Assembly: GCF_000368045.1 (NCBI RefSeq)
Contig: NZ_KB849234.1
Location: 62,001 to 126,000 of the forward strand
Source of the DNA: Acinetobacter johnsonii CIP 64.6
GTDB taxonomy: Bacteria > Pseudomonadota > Gammaproteobacteria > Pseudomonadales > Moraxellaceae
Reading direction: 5' to 3'
DNA: 64,000 nt
This document shows, in pieces, positions 25,685 to 34,486 of the stretch (position 1 is the first letter of the stretch; every line of letters starts with the position of its first letter). The notes under the pieces are model-generated. The model did not search any database and was not told where the DNA came from. It saw only the letters and a program-made list of their open reading frames with translations. The translations under genes and the position numbers were made by a program.

Positions 25685-27100
25685 TTAAATATCCCAATGT
25701 TGTTCGATCAAAGTAATTTGGCTGTACATATACTGATGCTCAGCACGTTTAACTGCACACCATAATTCCATAAATCTTTTGCCGAGATATTTTTGCAAAA
25801 CAGTATTCCGGTGAAAAAATGTTAAAGCATCCAGCTGATTCGTACTTAAAAAGTGCGGCTGATGTTTATTTTTTATCTGAGTGGCTTGCTGTGGAATTTC
25901 CAGATTCTGTGTCAACCCATGCAGTGTGCCGATCAAAATCAGGGCTGCAGTTAAATAAGGATTGCAATCCGCACCTGCAACACGATATTCCAAGCGTTGA
26001 TTTTCATTGTCCGAACGTGGTATGCGAATGGCCACATTGCGGTTATTCACGCCCCAATTAGCTTCTAAGGGCACATGGTTTCCAGCTTTAAACCGGCGGA
26101 ATGAGTTTACATTCGGGGCAAGCACGGCCATGGACGGCGGCAGCAAGACTATCAGCCCGCTGATCGCCTTTAATAATTGCCGTGACGGTAAAGGATTCTG
26201 CTTCATGCTGAAAATATTCTGCTGGTCTTGATTTAACAAACTCATGTGAAAGTGCATGCCGCTGCCCGCTTTATTCAGATCAGGCTTAGCCAAAAAGCTT
26301 GCATGTAACCCATGTTCTACAGCGACTTGCTTAATGGTGCGCTTTAGCATCATGATCTGATCGCATAGCTTCAAAATATCACCGCTATGCTGAATATTAA
26401 TTTCGTATTGTCCGGAAGATGATTCCGAGACTAAGCCTGTAATCTGAATCCCCTGCAAAAGGGCAATCCGTTCAATTTCATCCAGAACGTCTTGATATTT
26501 ATCTTGCGCATTCACATCAAAACATTGATTTAAATAAATCTGATTGGAGCCAGATTTTTCATTGCTGTCAAATAAATAAAACTCCAATTCTGCGGCCATG
26601 CAAGGATAAAAGTTTTGATCATGCAGCGCTCTTAAACTTTTTTTTAAAATATTGCGCGGTTCAACTTCGCAATCTTGATGATTGTCATCTTTCATGGTTA
26701 GGAATAACTGTGCATTGGACTCTGGATTTAAAGCGCAGGGCTGCAGGCTTCCCAATATAGGTTTACATAAATAATCCGGCTCACCGATCGATTTTCCTAA
26801 ACCCGATTCTTCAATCACTTCTCCATCAAGACTCATGGCATAAATAGACATTGGGAAATAACAGCCTTGTGCAATATTTTTTAGACCGACAATATCTATG
26901 CGCTTGCCGCGGACATGACCATTCAGATCGTGCAGGCAAATCTCAACATGACGGGTATTGGGATAGCGCTGCAGATAGTTTTCGATTTCTTCTGAAAATA
27001 GAATATCTTCAATATCGCAGCATTGACGCGCAGATGGCATGGATTCAGGGACCGCTTCTTCGTCAGCTATATTATGTCTAGCCATGAGTAAATTACTCAT
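25685..27100 (-). CDS. Glutamine synthetase family protein, glutamate-putrescine ligase-like
   Basis: A 471-residue member of the GS family. The beta-grasp N-terminal domain (VEICLHDLNGHVRGKRI) is at about 50-110. Catalytic-domain motifs include AAELEFYLFD, YEINIQH, KAGSGMHFHMSL and the phosphate-binding loop NVNSFRRF. The start YPNTRHVEICLHDLNG and overall pattern favour the PuuA/gamma-glutamyl-polyamine group over housekeeping GlnA, which lacks this layout. It would attach glutamate to an amine using ATP. A dead IS lies 165 bp upstream, possibly within or near its promoter. Confidence 0.85.
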   Translation of the reverse strand: MSNLLMARHNIADEEAVPESMPSARQCCDIEDILFSEEIENYLQRYPNTRHVEICLHDLNGHVRGKRIDIVGLKNIAQGCYFPMSIYAMSLDGEVIEESGLGKSIGEPDYLCKPILGSLQPCALNPESNAQLFLTMKDDNHQDCEVEPRNILKKSLRALHDQNFYPCMAAELEFYLFDSNEKSGSNQIYLNQCFDVNAQDKYQDVLDEIERIALLQGIQITGLVSESSSGQYEINIQHSGDILKLCDQIMMLKRTIKQVAVEHGLHASFLAKPDLNKAGSGMHFHMSLLNQDQQNIFSMKQNPLPSRQLLKAISGLIVLLPPSMAVLAPNVNSFRRFKAGNHVPLEANWGVNNRNVAIRIPRSDNENQRLEYRVAGADCNPYLTAALILIGTLHGLTQNLEIPQQATQIKNKHQPHFLSTNQLDALTFFHRNTVLQKYLGKRFMELWCAVKRAEHQYMYSQITLIEQHWDI

Positions 27101-27264
27101 TATTTTGTCCTGTTAAATATTAACAATGATCAAAATAAAACAAGTTCTACCGAATGTAACGTAAATAAACCGTAAAAAAGCACCCAACTAATATGATTAT
27201 TTTTTAAACTATTAAAACCACGAAAAAGCTAATTTAAAATAAGTTAAAACATAAAAATAACAAT

Positions 27265-28180
27265 AGATCTCTTTCATAAATCAAAAAACGATCTTCTTTT
27301 TGGTTAATATTTGCACTCCGGATTTCTTAGCATTCGTGCATAATCTGCGGATGAAATACATCGATTCAAACAAGCTTTCTGATCCTCAGTTCAAGCGATA
27401 CACAGGCATCTCATGGTCAACTTTCTATTTGATGGTTGAGCAATTGCAGAAGCATGTCTCTGCCAAAGACAGACCGCCCAAGTTAAGCCTGGAGGATCAG
27501 GTTCTGCTCTGTCTGAGCTATTGGCGGGAATACCGAACCTTATTTCACGTTGCGACGAGTTACGGGGTTTCAGAGCCCACAGCCTCAAGAATTGTCCGTC
27601 ATGTTGAAGACTGCCTGCTTCGGTCCAATCTGTTTAATTTACCCAAAGATTTACCCGAGGGCGAAGGCATCGACTGGAATGTTGTGATCGTGGATGCCAC
27701 GGAAATTCCAATCCAAAGGCCTAAAAAAACAGAAGAAAAGCTATAGCGGCAAAAAAAAGACCCATACCTTTAAAGTACAAGCCATGATTCACTACAAAAC
27801 TCAGCAAATTCTGAGTTTATGTGCCAGTCGCGGGGCAGTGCATGATTTCGAGTTGTTCAAACGCAATTTAAACCAGATTCCTTTTGGGGCTTTTATCCTG
27901 GCAGATAAAGGCTATCAGCGGATTTATGTGTTGTATCCGAATAGCCTGTTGCCATTAAAAGCCAAAAGACACTGTAAATTGGATCCTGAATTGAAAATCT
28001 ATAATCAAGAAATCAATAAAAGATGAATCGGAATTGAGCATGTATTTGGCAACCTGAAAACCTTCAAAATCCTTGCTGAGCGTTATCGAAATAGATGTAA
28101 AAGGCTTAGTTTGAGATTCAATTTAATCGCTGGAATCTACAACTTGGAACTGAGCAAAAAATGATTTATGAAAGAGGTCT
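27265..28180 (+). mobile_element. IS5-family insertion sequence, 916 bp, inactive
   Basis: Terminal inverted repeats AGATCTCTTTCATAAATCA (27265-27283) and its near-perfect complement (28162-28180) match at 18 of 19 positions. A 3-bp duplication AAT flanks both ends (27262-27264 and 28181-28183). This fits the ISL2-type branch of IS5, whose targets are ANT. It sits between the 3' end of kdpE and the start of the glutamine synthetase-family gene. Its transposase is broken. Confidence 0.9.
27351..28164 (+). pseudogene. Broken IS5-family transposase
   Basis: The frame starts MKYIDSNKLSDPQFKRYTG and contains the helix-turn-helix-like region plus the first catalytic aspartate in VVIVDATEIPIQRP. 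It shifts at a run of seven A near 27725, where six would keep frame. It then continues as KKQKKSYSGKKKTHTFK through LADKGYQ (second aspartate). A TGA at 28024-28026 interrupts the next part. The final segment GIEHVFGNLKTFK holds the last catalytic glutamate. With one frameshift and one nonsense codon it should not make active enzyme. Confidence 0.88.
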
Positions 28181-28214
28181 AATTACTCATGTAAAATAAA
28201 TGGCATATTTAATA

Positions 28215-28928
28215 TTAATAAATCTTCAAAAATCGCAAACCCACTCCCGGTTCAGTAATAATATATTTAGGCTGCACAGCATTATCATTTAACTTCACTC
28301 TTAATTTAGCCACCAGAATCCGTAAATAATGCGTATCTTCTTGGTGCGTTGGCCCCCACAGCTCTTTCAATATTTGCGGCTGAGTAATCAATTGGCCTTT
28401 ATTTTTCGCCAATAAATTCAGCAGCTGATATTCTTTGCGTGTTAAGGAGAGCAATTGTTGATTTAAAAAAACCTGCCGTTTGGAAAAATCGATTTTTAAT
28501 ACGCCATCATCAAAAATTACAGTATCAACAGTACTATGCTGGTGCTGCCTAAGCAGTACACGAATGCGCGCCACCAGCTCCTGAACACTAAACGGCTTGG
28601 TGACATAATCATTTGCGCCAGCATCCAGAAGCTTCACTTTTTCTTCTTCATTTGCCCGCACAGACAGCACTATCACTGGAACGTGCGACCATGTGCGAAG
28701 CTCAGACAAAACCTCATAACCATCCAAATCTGGCAAACCCAAATCGAGGATCACTAAATCCGCGCCTTGCAAAGCTAGGAGTTCCAAACCCTTTTGGCCA
28801 TTTTCAGCCAAAAGCGTTTTATAGCCTTGCGCTCTGAGTGCTATATCCAAGAATTTTCGAATCTGATTTTCGTCATCAATAATCAAGACATTGGTCATGG
28901 AGCTGGCTGATTCATTCTGTTCTGGCAT
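28215..28928 (-). CDS. kdpE: Response regulator KdpE
   Basis: A 237-residue OmpR-class regulator that activates kdp transcription on potassium limitation. The receiver domain (about 10-125) has the phosphorylated aspartate in DLVILDLGLPDLDG and the conserved lysine in YVTKPF. The C-terminal winged helix covers about 140-230 (LTRKEYQLLNLLAKNKGQLITQPQILKELWG). It starts 27 bp after kdpD and ends the kdp gene set. Confidence 0.95.
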   Translation of the reverse strand: MPEQNESASSMTNVLIIDDENQIRKFLDIALRAQGYKTLLAENGQKGLELLALQGADLVILDLGLPDLDGYEVLSELRTWSHVPVIVLSVRANEEEKVKLLDAGANDYVTKPFSVQELVARIRVLLRQHQHSTVDTVIFDDGVLKIDFSKRQVFLNQQLLSLTRKEYQLLNLLAKNKGQLITQPQILKELWGPTHQEDTHYLRILVAKLRVKLNDNAVQPKYIITEPGVGLRFLKIY

Positions 28929-28955
28929 TTTCCCACCTAAAAGCTGCTAGATGCT

Positions 28956-31604
28956 TTAAGTAATTTGCTGAATAGGAAGCTGTATGCGGATACATGTTCC
29001 TTGATTGTTCTTGCCTGATGATGCCATGATTTTCCCCATATGCGCACCCACAATCGCTTTCACAATCGTCAAGCCCAAGCCTGTACCATATTGCCCGCGG
29101 TCGCCGCGCTGCATGGTATAAAACATGTCAAAAATGCGTTCCCGCTCACCTTCCGGGATACCCTGCCCCTTATCAGTTATGGCAATTTCGATCTCATTTT
29201 CATTCACCTGCTGCACCTCAATCATCACAGCTTTATTTTCTGGTGAAAATTTTGCGGCATTTTCCAGTACATTAAAAATGGCCTGTTCAATCAAGGCGGC
29301 ATGTACAAATAAACTCAAAGATTCTTGAGGCGCATGCACTTCAACCAATGCATCTGGCATATAACGGTTTAAACGGCGCACTGCTGAACCGATCAGTTCA
29401 TCAACTCCAATCCAGTCCCGCTTCAAGCTTAAGCCTTCATGGCCTAAACGGGTCATATCCAGTAGGTTTTGAATATAGCGGTCTAAACGCTCCCCCTCTA
29501 AATGAATCGCTTCCAGCAAGCTGTCCTGATCATTTTCATTCATGGAATGGCGGTAAGTGCTCAAAGTATCCGCTGCTCCAATCATCGACGCCAAAGGCGA
29601 GCGTAAATCGTGCGATACGGATGATAATAATGCCGAGCGCAATTTTTCCGTTTCAGAATTCACATTGGCTATTTCCAAAGCCTTGGTCAGCTGGGTGCGG
29701 AAAATCGCCTGCGCAAGATACTCTACCATGAGTTCAGCGAGCTGTTTTTGCTCCGTATTGATTACTGCTTGCACATCTTTAAGTTTCAACCCCACCACGC
29801 CTAAGCATTGCTTGGAAGCCAATAAGGGCAAAAACCACCACTCATTTTCCGTCAAGGTTTGGGTAAAGCGACCGGACGGTTGATGGTTTTTGAATGTCCA
29901 ATCGGCTGAAATTTTTTCTTTATTACTCATGATAGTCGATGATGCTTGAGTTGCTGCAGTATCTGGGAAATACAGCCAGACATCTGCATTGAGATTTTTA
30001 CTCAGGCTATGTTCAGCAATCTCCTTGATTTGTGCCAAATCTAATGCTGTGGACAGCTTCTGCCCTAAATCCTGCATAATGCTGTTATAACTGTTCGCCG
30101 TTTTGAGTGCAGTCACCTGCTCTTTCAAACGTGACGCTAATCGGCTCGAAATTAAAGCCGCGCCCAAAAATGCAATCACGGTGACAATCCCCTGATGTGC
30201 AGAAATCTGAAATGTAAATTGCGGGGAAATAAAGAAAAAATTATAAGCTAGAAAGAATAGGATGGCTGAAAAAGCTGCAGCCAGCATCCGTGTTTTTGAT
30301 GCCACAAAAACCACAGCGGTGATAAAAATCACCGAAAGATCTTCAATCCCTAAATACTTTTCCCCTAAGCTTGCAATCACAATGCTGATGACCGTGGTGG
30401 CTAGTACGTACTGTATTTCTCTCAGCGACAAGAATGCCCTTTGAGTGAAAAAGGACATATGCTTATTCTCTGCAATAATCGGCACTATACTGAGTTCAAA
30501 ACTGGGCCGGTATTGCAGTAATTGATCAATCAAATTGAGCCTTAAATTCAGCGAAAACTTTTGCGGAGCCGCTTGCGCTAAAACTAAGGTTGAAATGCCG
30601 CGGTCCATCACATAATCAAATAAAGTTTTAGCATGTTGCTGGCCGTAAAGGACTTCTGTCATTCCGCCCATTTGACGCGTTAAGTTTAAAGCCCGTTCTA
30701 TTTCACGGCTTTGCGAGTTTTCCTGTTTATTCATGATTTGCGTATCATGAGAAAAAGCAACAACCGTCCAGTTTGCCGCACGATGCTCGGCAATACGGCA
30801 TCCAGTCCGAACTAAAGCTTCAGAATGCCCTTTGCCATCAATCATAATTAAGACATGATTTTTTAAGGGGATTTGAGCAAGCCCTTGAATGGCGAAATTT
30901 TCGCGTACATCATTATCAACATAATTGGCAACGGTTTGCATTGCCAGTTCACGCAGTGCCGTTAAGTTGGAGCTGTTGAAAAATCGCTGTAAGGCCTGTT
31001 CCGCCTGCTCAGGCACATAAACCTTCCCTTGGTTTAAGCGCTCCAACAGCTCATTCACAGGCAAATCAATTAAGCGGATATCTCTAATCCGTTCGAACAC
31101 CCGGTCTGGCACGGTTTCAGTGACACGAATCCCAGTGATTTGATATACCACATCATTCAAACTTTCCAAATGCTGAATGTTCATGGTGGTAAAAACATCA
31201 ATACCATCATCTAATAATTCATTGATGTCTTGCCAGCGTTTTTCATGACGGCTGCCGGGCATATTAGTGTGGGCAAATTCATCCACCAAAACAATACTGG
31301 GCTTTTTATCCAAAACGGCATCTAGATTCATTTCCTCCAGATGCTGCCCTTGATATTCAATAGCCTTGCGCGGAATTATATCTAAACCAGAAATTAAATT
31401 TTCAGTTTCTCTACGGCCATGCGTTTCTACATAGCCAATGACGATATTAATACCCTGCAGCGCCAGTTCATGCGCACGAACCAGCATGGCAAAGGTCTTT
31501 CCCACGCCCGGAGCTGCGCCTAAAAAAATCGTCAGCCGCCCGGACTGATAACGCTGTGTATGTTGCAGCAAAACATCGGCTTTATTGGTTCGTTGATCAG
31601 TCAT
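28956..31604 (-). CDS. kdpD: Sensor histidine kinase KdpD
   Basis: An 882-residue membrane sensor. The N-terminal KdpD domain carries Walker A GAAPGVGKT at 29-37 and DEFAHTNMPGSRHEKRWQD. A universal-stress-like domain covers about 245-370, four closely spaced membrane helices about 395-500, a GAF-like region follows, then HisKA with phosphorylated His near 663 (SSVSHDLRSPLASM) and a C-terminal ATPase (GTGLGLTIVKAIVGAH). All expected parts are present. It starts 206 bp after kdpC, past a hairpin, so sensor output may differ from that of the pump genes. Confidence 0.96.
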   Translation of the reverse strand: MTDQRTNKADVLLQHTQRYQSGRLTIFLGAAPGVGKTFAMLVRAHELALQGINIVIGYVETHGRRETENLISGLDIIPRKAIEYQGQHLEEMNLDAVLDKKPSIVLVDEFAHTNMPGSRHEKRWQDINELLDDGIDVFTTMNIQHLESLNDVVYQITGIRVTETVPDRVFERIRDIRLIDLPVNELLERLNQGKVYVPEQAEQALQRFFNSSNLTALRELAMQTVANYVDNDVRENFAIQGLAQIPLKNHVLIMIDGKGHSEALVRTGCRIAEHRAANWTVVAFSHDTQIMNKQENSQSREIERALNLTRQMGGMTEVLYGQQHAKTLFDYVMDRGISTLVLAQAAPQKFSLNLRLNLIDQLLQYRPSFELSIVPIIAENKHMSFFTQRAFLSLREIQYVLATTVISIVIASLGEKYLGIEDLSVIFITAVVFVASKTRMLAAAFSAILFFLAYNFFFISPQFTFQISAHQGIVTVIAFLGAALISSRLASRLKEQVTALKTANSYNSIMQDLGQKLSTALDLAQIKEIAEHSLSKNLNADVWLYFPDTAATQASSTIMSNKEKISADWTFKNHQPSGRFTQTLTENEWWFLPLLASKQCLGVVGLKLKDVQAVINTEQKQLAELMVEYLAQAIFRTQLTKALEIANVNSETEKLRSALLSSVSHDLRSPLASMIGAADTLSTYRHSMNENDQDSLLEAIHLEGERLDRYIQNLLDMTRLGHEGLSLKRDWIGVDELIGSAVRRLNRYMPDALVEVHAPQESLSLFVHAALIEQAIFNVLENAAKFSPENKAVMIEVQQVNENEIEIAITDKGQGIPEGERERIFDMFYTMQRGDRGQYGTGLGLTIVKAIVGAHMGKIMASSGKNNQGTCIRIQLPIQQIT

Positions 31605-31703
31605 AGAAGTAATCTTTATTTATTGCTTTAAAAAGATGTTTTTAAATTCATTTAAATGCGTCTAAAGTCAGCTTGGCTATTGCTGGGCAATATGGATGCC
31701 ACC

Positions 31704-31738
31704 GTTGGGCGGAGGTATAGAACATCCCCTCGCCCAAC
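31704..31738 (-). promoter_or_regulatory. Hairpin between kdpC and kdpD
   Basis: Perfect 8-bp arms GTTGGGCG (31704-31711) and CGCCCAAC (31731-31738) with a 19-nt loop that can add more pairs. There is no clear T run, so it may attenuate or stabilise the transcript rather than terminate it. Confidence 0.5.
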
Positions 31739-31810
31739 AATCGTATGTAACTTAATTCAAATTATTTAATAGCGTTCAATCACTATATTTTAATCTTCAA
31801 GCCATTCATA

Positions 31811-32413
31811 TCACTTCCCGCCCCGATCCAAAGCCAAATTCAATTCAAGCACATTGATACGTGCCTGCCCTAAAATCCCAAAAATCGGCTGAACCGTATG
31901 CGACTGAATCAGTTTTTCGACATTCTGTTCAGGCATATGCCGTGCATGGGCAATCCGCTTCACTTGAATCATGGCTGATTGCACGCTAATTTCAGGGTCG
32001 ATGCCACTGCCTGAAGCGGTGACCAGATCCGCAGGAATTTTAGATTTTTCAATCTGTTCCTTCGCTGCGATTCGATTCAGCCGTTCCTCTATGGCTTTCT
32101 GCAGTTCAGGATTGGTTCTCGCCATGTTGCTTCCGGCCATCGCCATAGGATCATAATTTGCGGCAGATGGACGCGGATGGAAATATTGAACTTGGGCAAA
32201 AGGCTGTGCCACTAAGCGTGAACCGATCACTTGATTATTTTCGACAATCAAGCTGCCGTTGGCTTGTTTTGGAAAGAGCATTTGTCCTAAGCTGGTTGCA
32301 GCAGCACTATATACAAAGCCGCATAAGCCTAGAGCAATGATGGTCATTCCAAACGAAGCGCGCAGTTTCTCACCCCATGATGAGTCTGCCAATTGATGAT
32401 TTTGCATATTCAC
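31811..32413 (-). CDS. kdpC: Potassium-transporting ATPase subunit KdpC
   Basis: A 200-residue accessory subunit with one N-terminal membrane helix (about 20-42) and a periplasmic/soluble domain. Conserved motifs are YFHPRPSAANYDPMAMAGSN and VTASGSGIDPEISVQSAM. The likely start is GTG at 32413, with GAGG eight bases upstream. An ATG two codons later is the alternative. It begins 19 bp after kdpB. Confidence 0.95.
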   Translation of the reverse strand: MNMQNHQLADSSWGEKLRASFGMTIIALGLCGFVYSAAATSLGQMLFPKQANGSLIVENNQVIGSRLVAQPFAQVQYFHPRPSAANYDPMAMAGSNMARTNPELQKAIEERLNRIAAKEQIEKSKIPADLVTASGSGIDPEISVQSAMIQVKRIAHARHMPEQNVEKLIQSHTVQPIFGILGQARINVLELNLALDRGGK

Positions 32414-32432
32414 TTTGTCATCCTCAAAAAAT

Positions 32433-34475
32433 TTATAGGGCCAAGATTGGACTGATCAGCAGATCAATCGCTTTAATGGCAATAAACGGTAGCAGCACCC
32501 CGCCCACACCATAAATCAGCATGTTGCGGCGCAATAATTGGGTAGATGTCGAAGGTTTGAATTTCACACCGCGCAGTGCAATTGGAATCAGCAGAGGAAT
32601 AATGATCGCATTAAAGATCAGCGCAGACAGGATGGCACTTTCAGAACTGCCTAGTTGCATGACATTTAACACATGCATTTGCGGAATTGCCGCGACGAAT
32701 AATGCCGGCAAAATTGCAAAATACTTTGATACATCATTCGCCAAGGAAAAGGTGGTTAATGCACCGCGAGTAATCAGCTGCTGTTTGCCTATTTCAACCA
32801 CAGATAGCAATTTGGTTGGATCAGAATCTAAGTCCACCATATTGCCTGCTTCTTTGGCTGCTTGCGTTCCCGAGTTCATGGCTAAGCCAATATCTGCTTG
32901 GGCCAACGCCGGTGCATCATTAGTACCGTCACCGACCATCGCTACCAAATATCCTTTGTTTTGCTCGGTTCGAATGCATGTGAGTTTATCTTCTGGTTTC
33001 GCTTCAGCGATATAATCATCCACACCAGCCTCTGCTGCGATGGCCGCTGCTGTGAGCGGATTATCTCCGGTCACCATCACAGTTTTAATGCCCATTTCAC
33101 GTAAGCGCGCAAATTTTTCTTTAATGCCTTGCTTAATCACGTCTGATAGTTCAATGACACCCAACAAATTCTGGTCTTTAGCCACGACCAGCGGCGTTGC
33201 CCCTTTTGAAGCTATTTGTTCTACGCGCGCTTTCAGTTCGGCATGATTTTCAAGGTTTTGCGAAGCGAATTTAAGAATGGCATCCATAGCGCCTTTACGC
33301 ACTTGATGACCATCCGCCAAGTTAAGGCCTGAAATGCGTGTGGACGCATTAAAAGCGATAAATTCAGCCTGTTCAGGCTCGGCCACTCTTTCACCTTGCT
33401 CTTTGGCCAAAGCAACCACCGATTTACCTTCTGGCGTTGGATCGGCCAAAGAAGTCAGTACCGCCGCTTGGCGAAGTTCAGACTCCGTCACTCCTGTTAA
33501 GGGATAAAAAGCAGTCGCCTGACGGTCACCGTAAGTAATAGTTCCGGTTTTATCGAGTAGTAAAACATCTATATCGCCTGCAACTTCAACCGCCTTGCCT
33601 GATTTGGCAATCACATTGGCTTTGAGCGCTCTGTTCATCCCTGCAATTCCAATAGCTGGCAATAAGCCGCCGATGGTGGTTGGAATCAAGCAGACCAATA
33701 GCGCCACCAATAAAATCGGGCTGATTTCAATATGCAGGAAATGTCCAATCAACGGCAGGCTGACCACGACGATGATAAAAGTCACAGTCATCACGGTCAG
33801 TAAAATACCTAAGGCAATTTCATTCGGTGTTTTTTGACGGTTTGAGCCTTCGACTAAAGCAATCATTCGGTCGAGAAAGCTATTTCCCGCCTCTGCGGTC
33901 ACTTGCACGATGATCCGGTCGGTTAAGACTTTGGTTCCGCCAATCACCCCAGATTTATCTGTGCCCGCTTCACGGAGTACCGGCGCAGATTCACCTGTTA
34001 CTGCAGCTTCATTGATCGTAGCAAAGCCCTGAATTATTTCACCATCTGCGGGAATCAATTCCCCTGCACGCACTTCAATCAAGTCATGCATGTTCAATTC
34101 AGCCGCTGAAATCTGCACCCCATCCATATCATCTTTAGAATGGATCCGGCGCGCCGTCAAATTCTGACGCGCTTGACGCAGGGATGACGCCTGTCCGCGG
34201 CCTTTGGCTTCAGCAACCGCTTCGGCATAATTGGCAAAGAGAACCGTCACAAATAAAATCAACGTCACCAATAAGCCAAAAACCAAACTAGATTGACCTA
34301 GAATTGTACTAACCAGTGTAATCAGCGTCCCAAGCCAAACGATGGCCATCACCGGATTTTTAATCACATGCTGCGGCAGCAGTTTAATAAAAGCATTTTT
34401 CCATGCTTCAGCTTGAAATAAGGTTGAAGCTATGGTGTTTTGCTGTGTTTGAACAGTGTGTTTTGAATGATTCAT
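32433..34475 (-). CDS. kdpB: Potassium-transporting P-type ATPase subunit KdpB
   Basis: A 680-residue catalytic ATPase of the KdpFABC pump. The phosphorylation motif DKTGTITYG lies near residue 307, the actuator motif TGESAPV near 170 and the hinge motif VGDGTNDAPALAQAD near 520. About seven membrane helices are visible. Length is usual for the family. It lies 11 bp after kdpA. Confidence 0.97.
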   Translation of the reverse strand: MNHSKHTVQTQQNTIASTLFQAEAWKNAFIKLLPQHVIKNPVMAIVWLGTLITLVSTILGQSSLVFGLLVTLILFVTVLFANYAEAVAEAKGRGQASSLRQARQNLTARRIHSKDDMDGVQISAAELNMHDLIEVRAGELIPADGEIIQGFATINEAAVTGESAPVLREAGTDKSGVIGGTKVLTDRIIVQVTAEAGNSFLDRMIALVEGSNRQKTPNEIALGILLTVMTVTFIIVVVSLPLIGHFLHIEISPILLVALLVCLIPTTIGGLLPAIGIAGMNRALKANVIAKSGKAVEVAGDIDVLLLDKTGTITYGDRQATAFYPLTGVTESELRQAAVLTSLADPTPEGKSVVALAKEQGERVAEPEQAEFIAFNASTRISGLNLADGHQVRKGAMDAILKFASQNLENHAELKARVEQIASKGATPLVVAKDQNLLGVIELSDVIKQGIKEKFARLREMGIKTVMVTGDNPLTAAAIAAEAGVDDYIAEAKPEDKLTCIRTEQNKGYLVAMVGDGTNDAPALAQADIGLAMNSGTQAAKEAGNMVDLDSDPTKLLSVVEIGKQQLITRGALTTFSLANDVSKYFAILPALFVAAIPQMHVLNVMQLGSSESAILSALIFNAIIIPLLIPIALRGVKFKPSTSTQLLRRNMLIYGVGGVLLPFIAIKAIDLLISPILAL

Positions 34476-34486
34476 TGTACTCCCCC

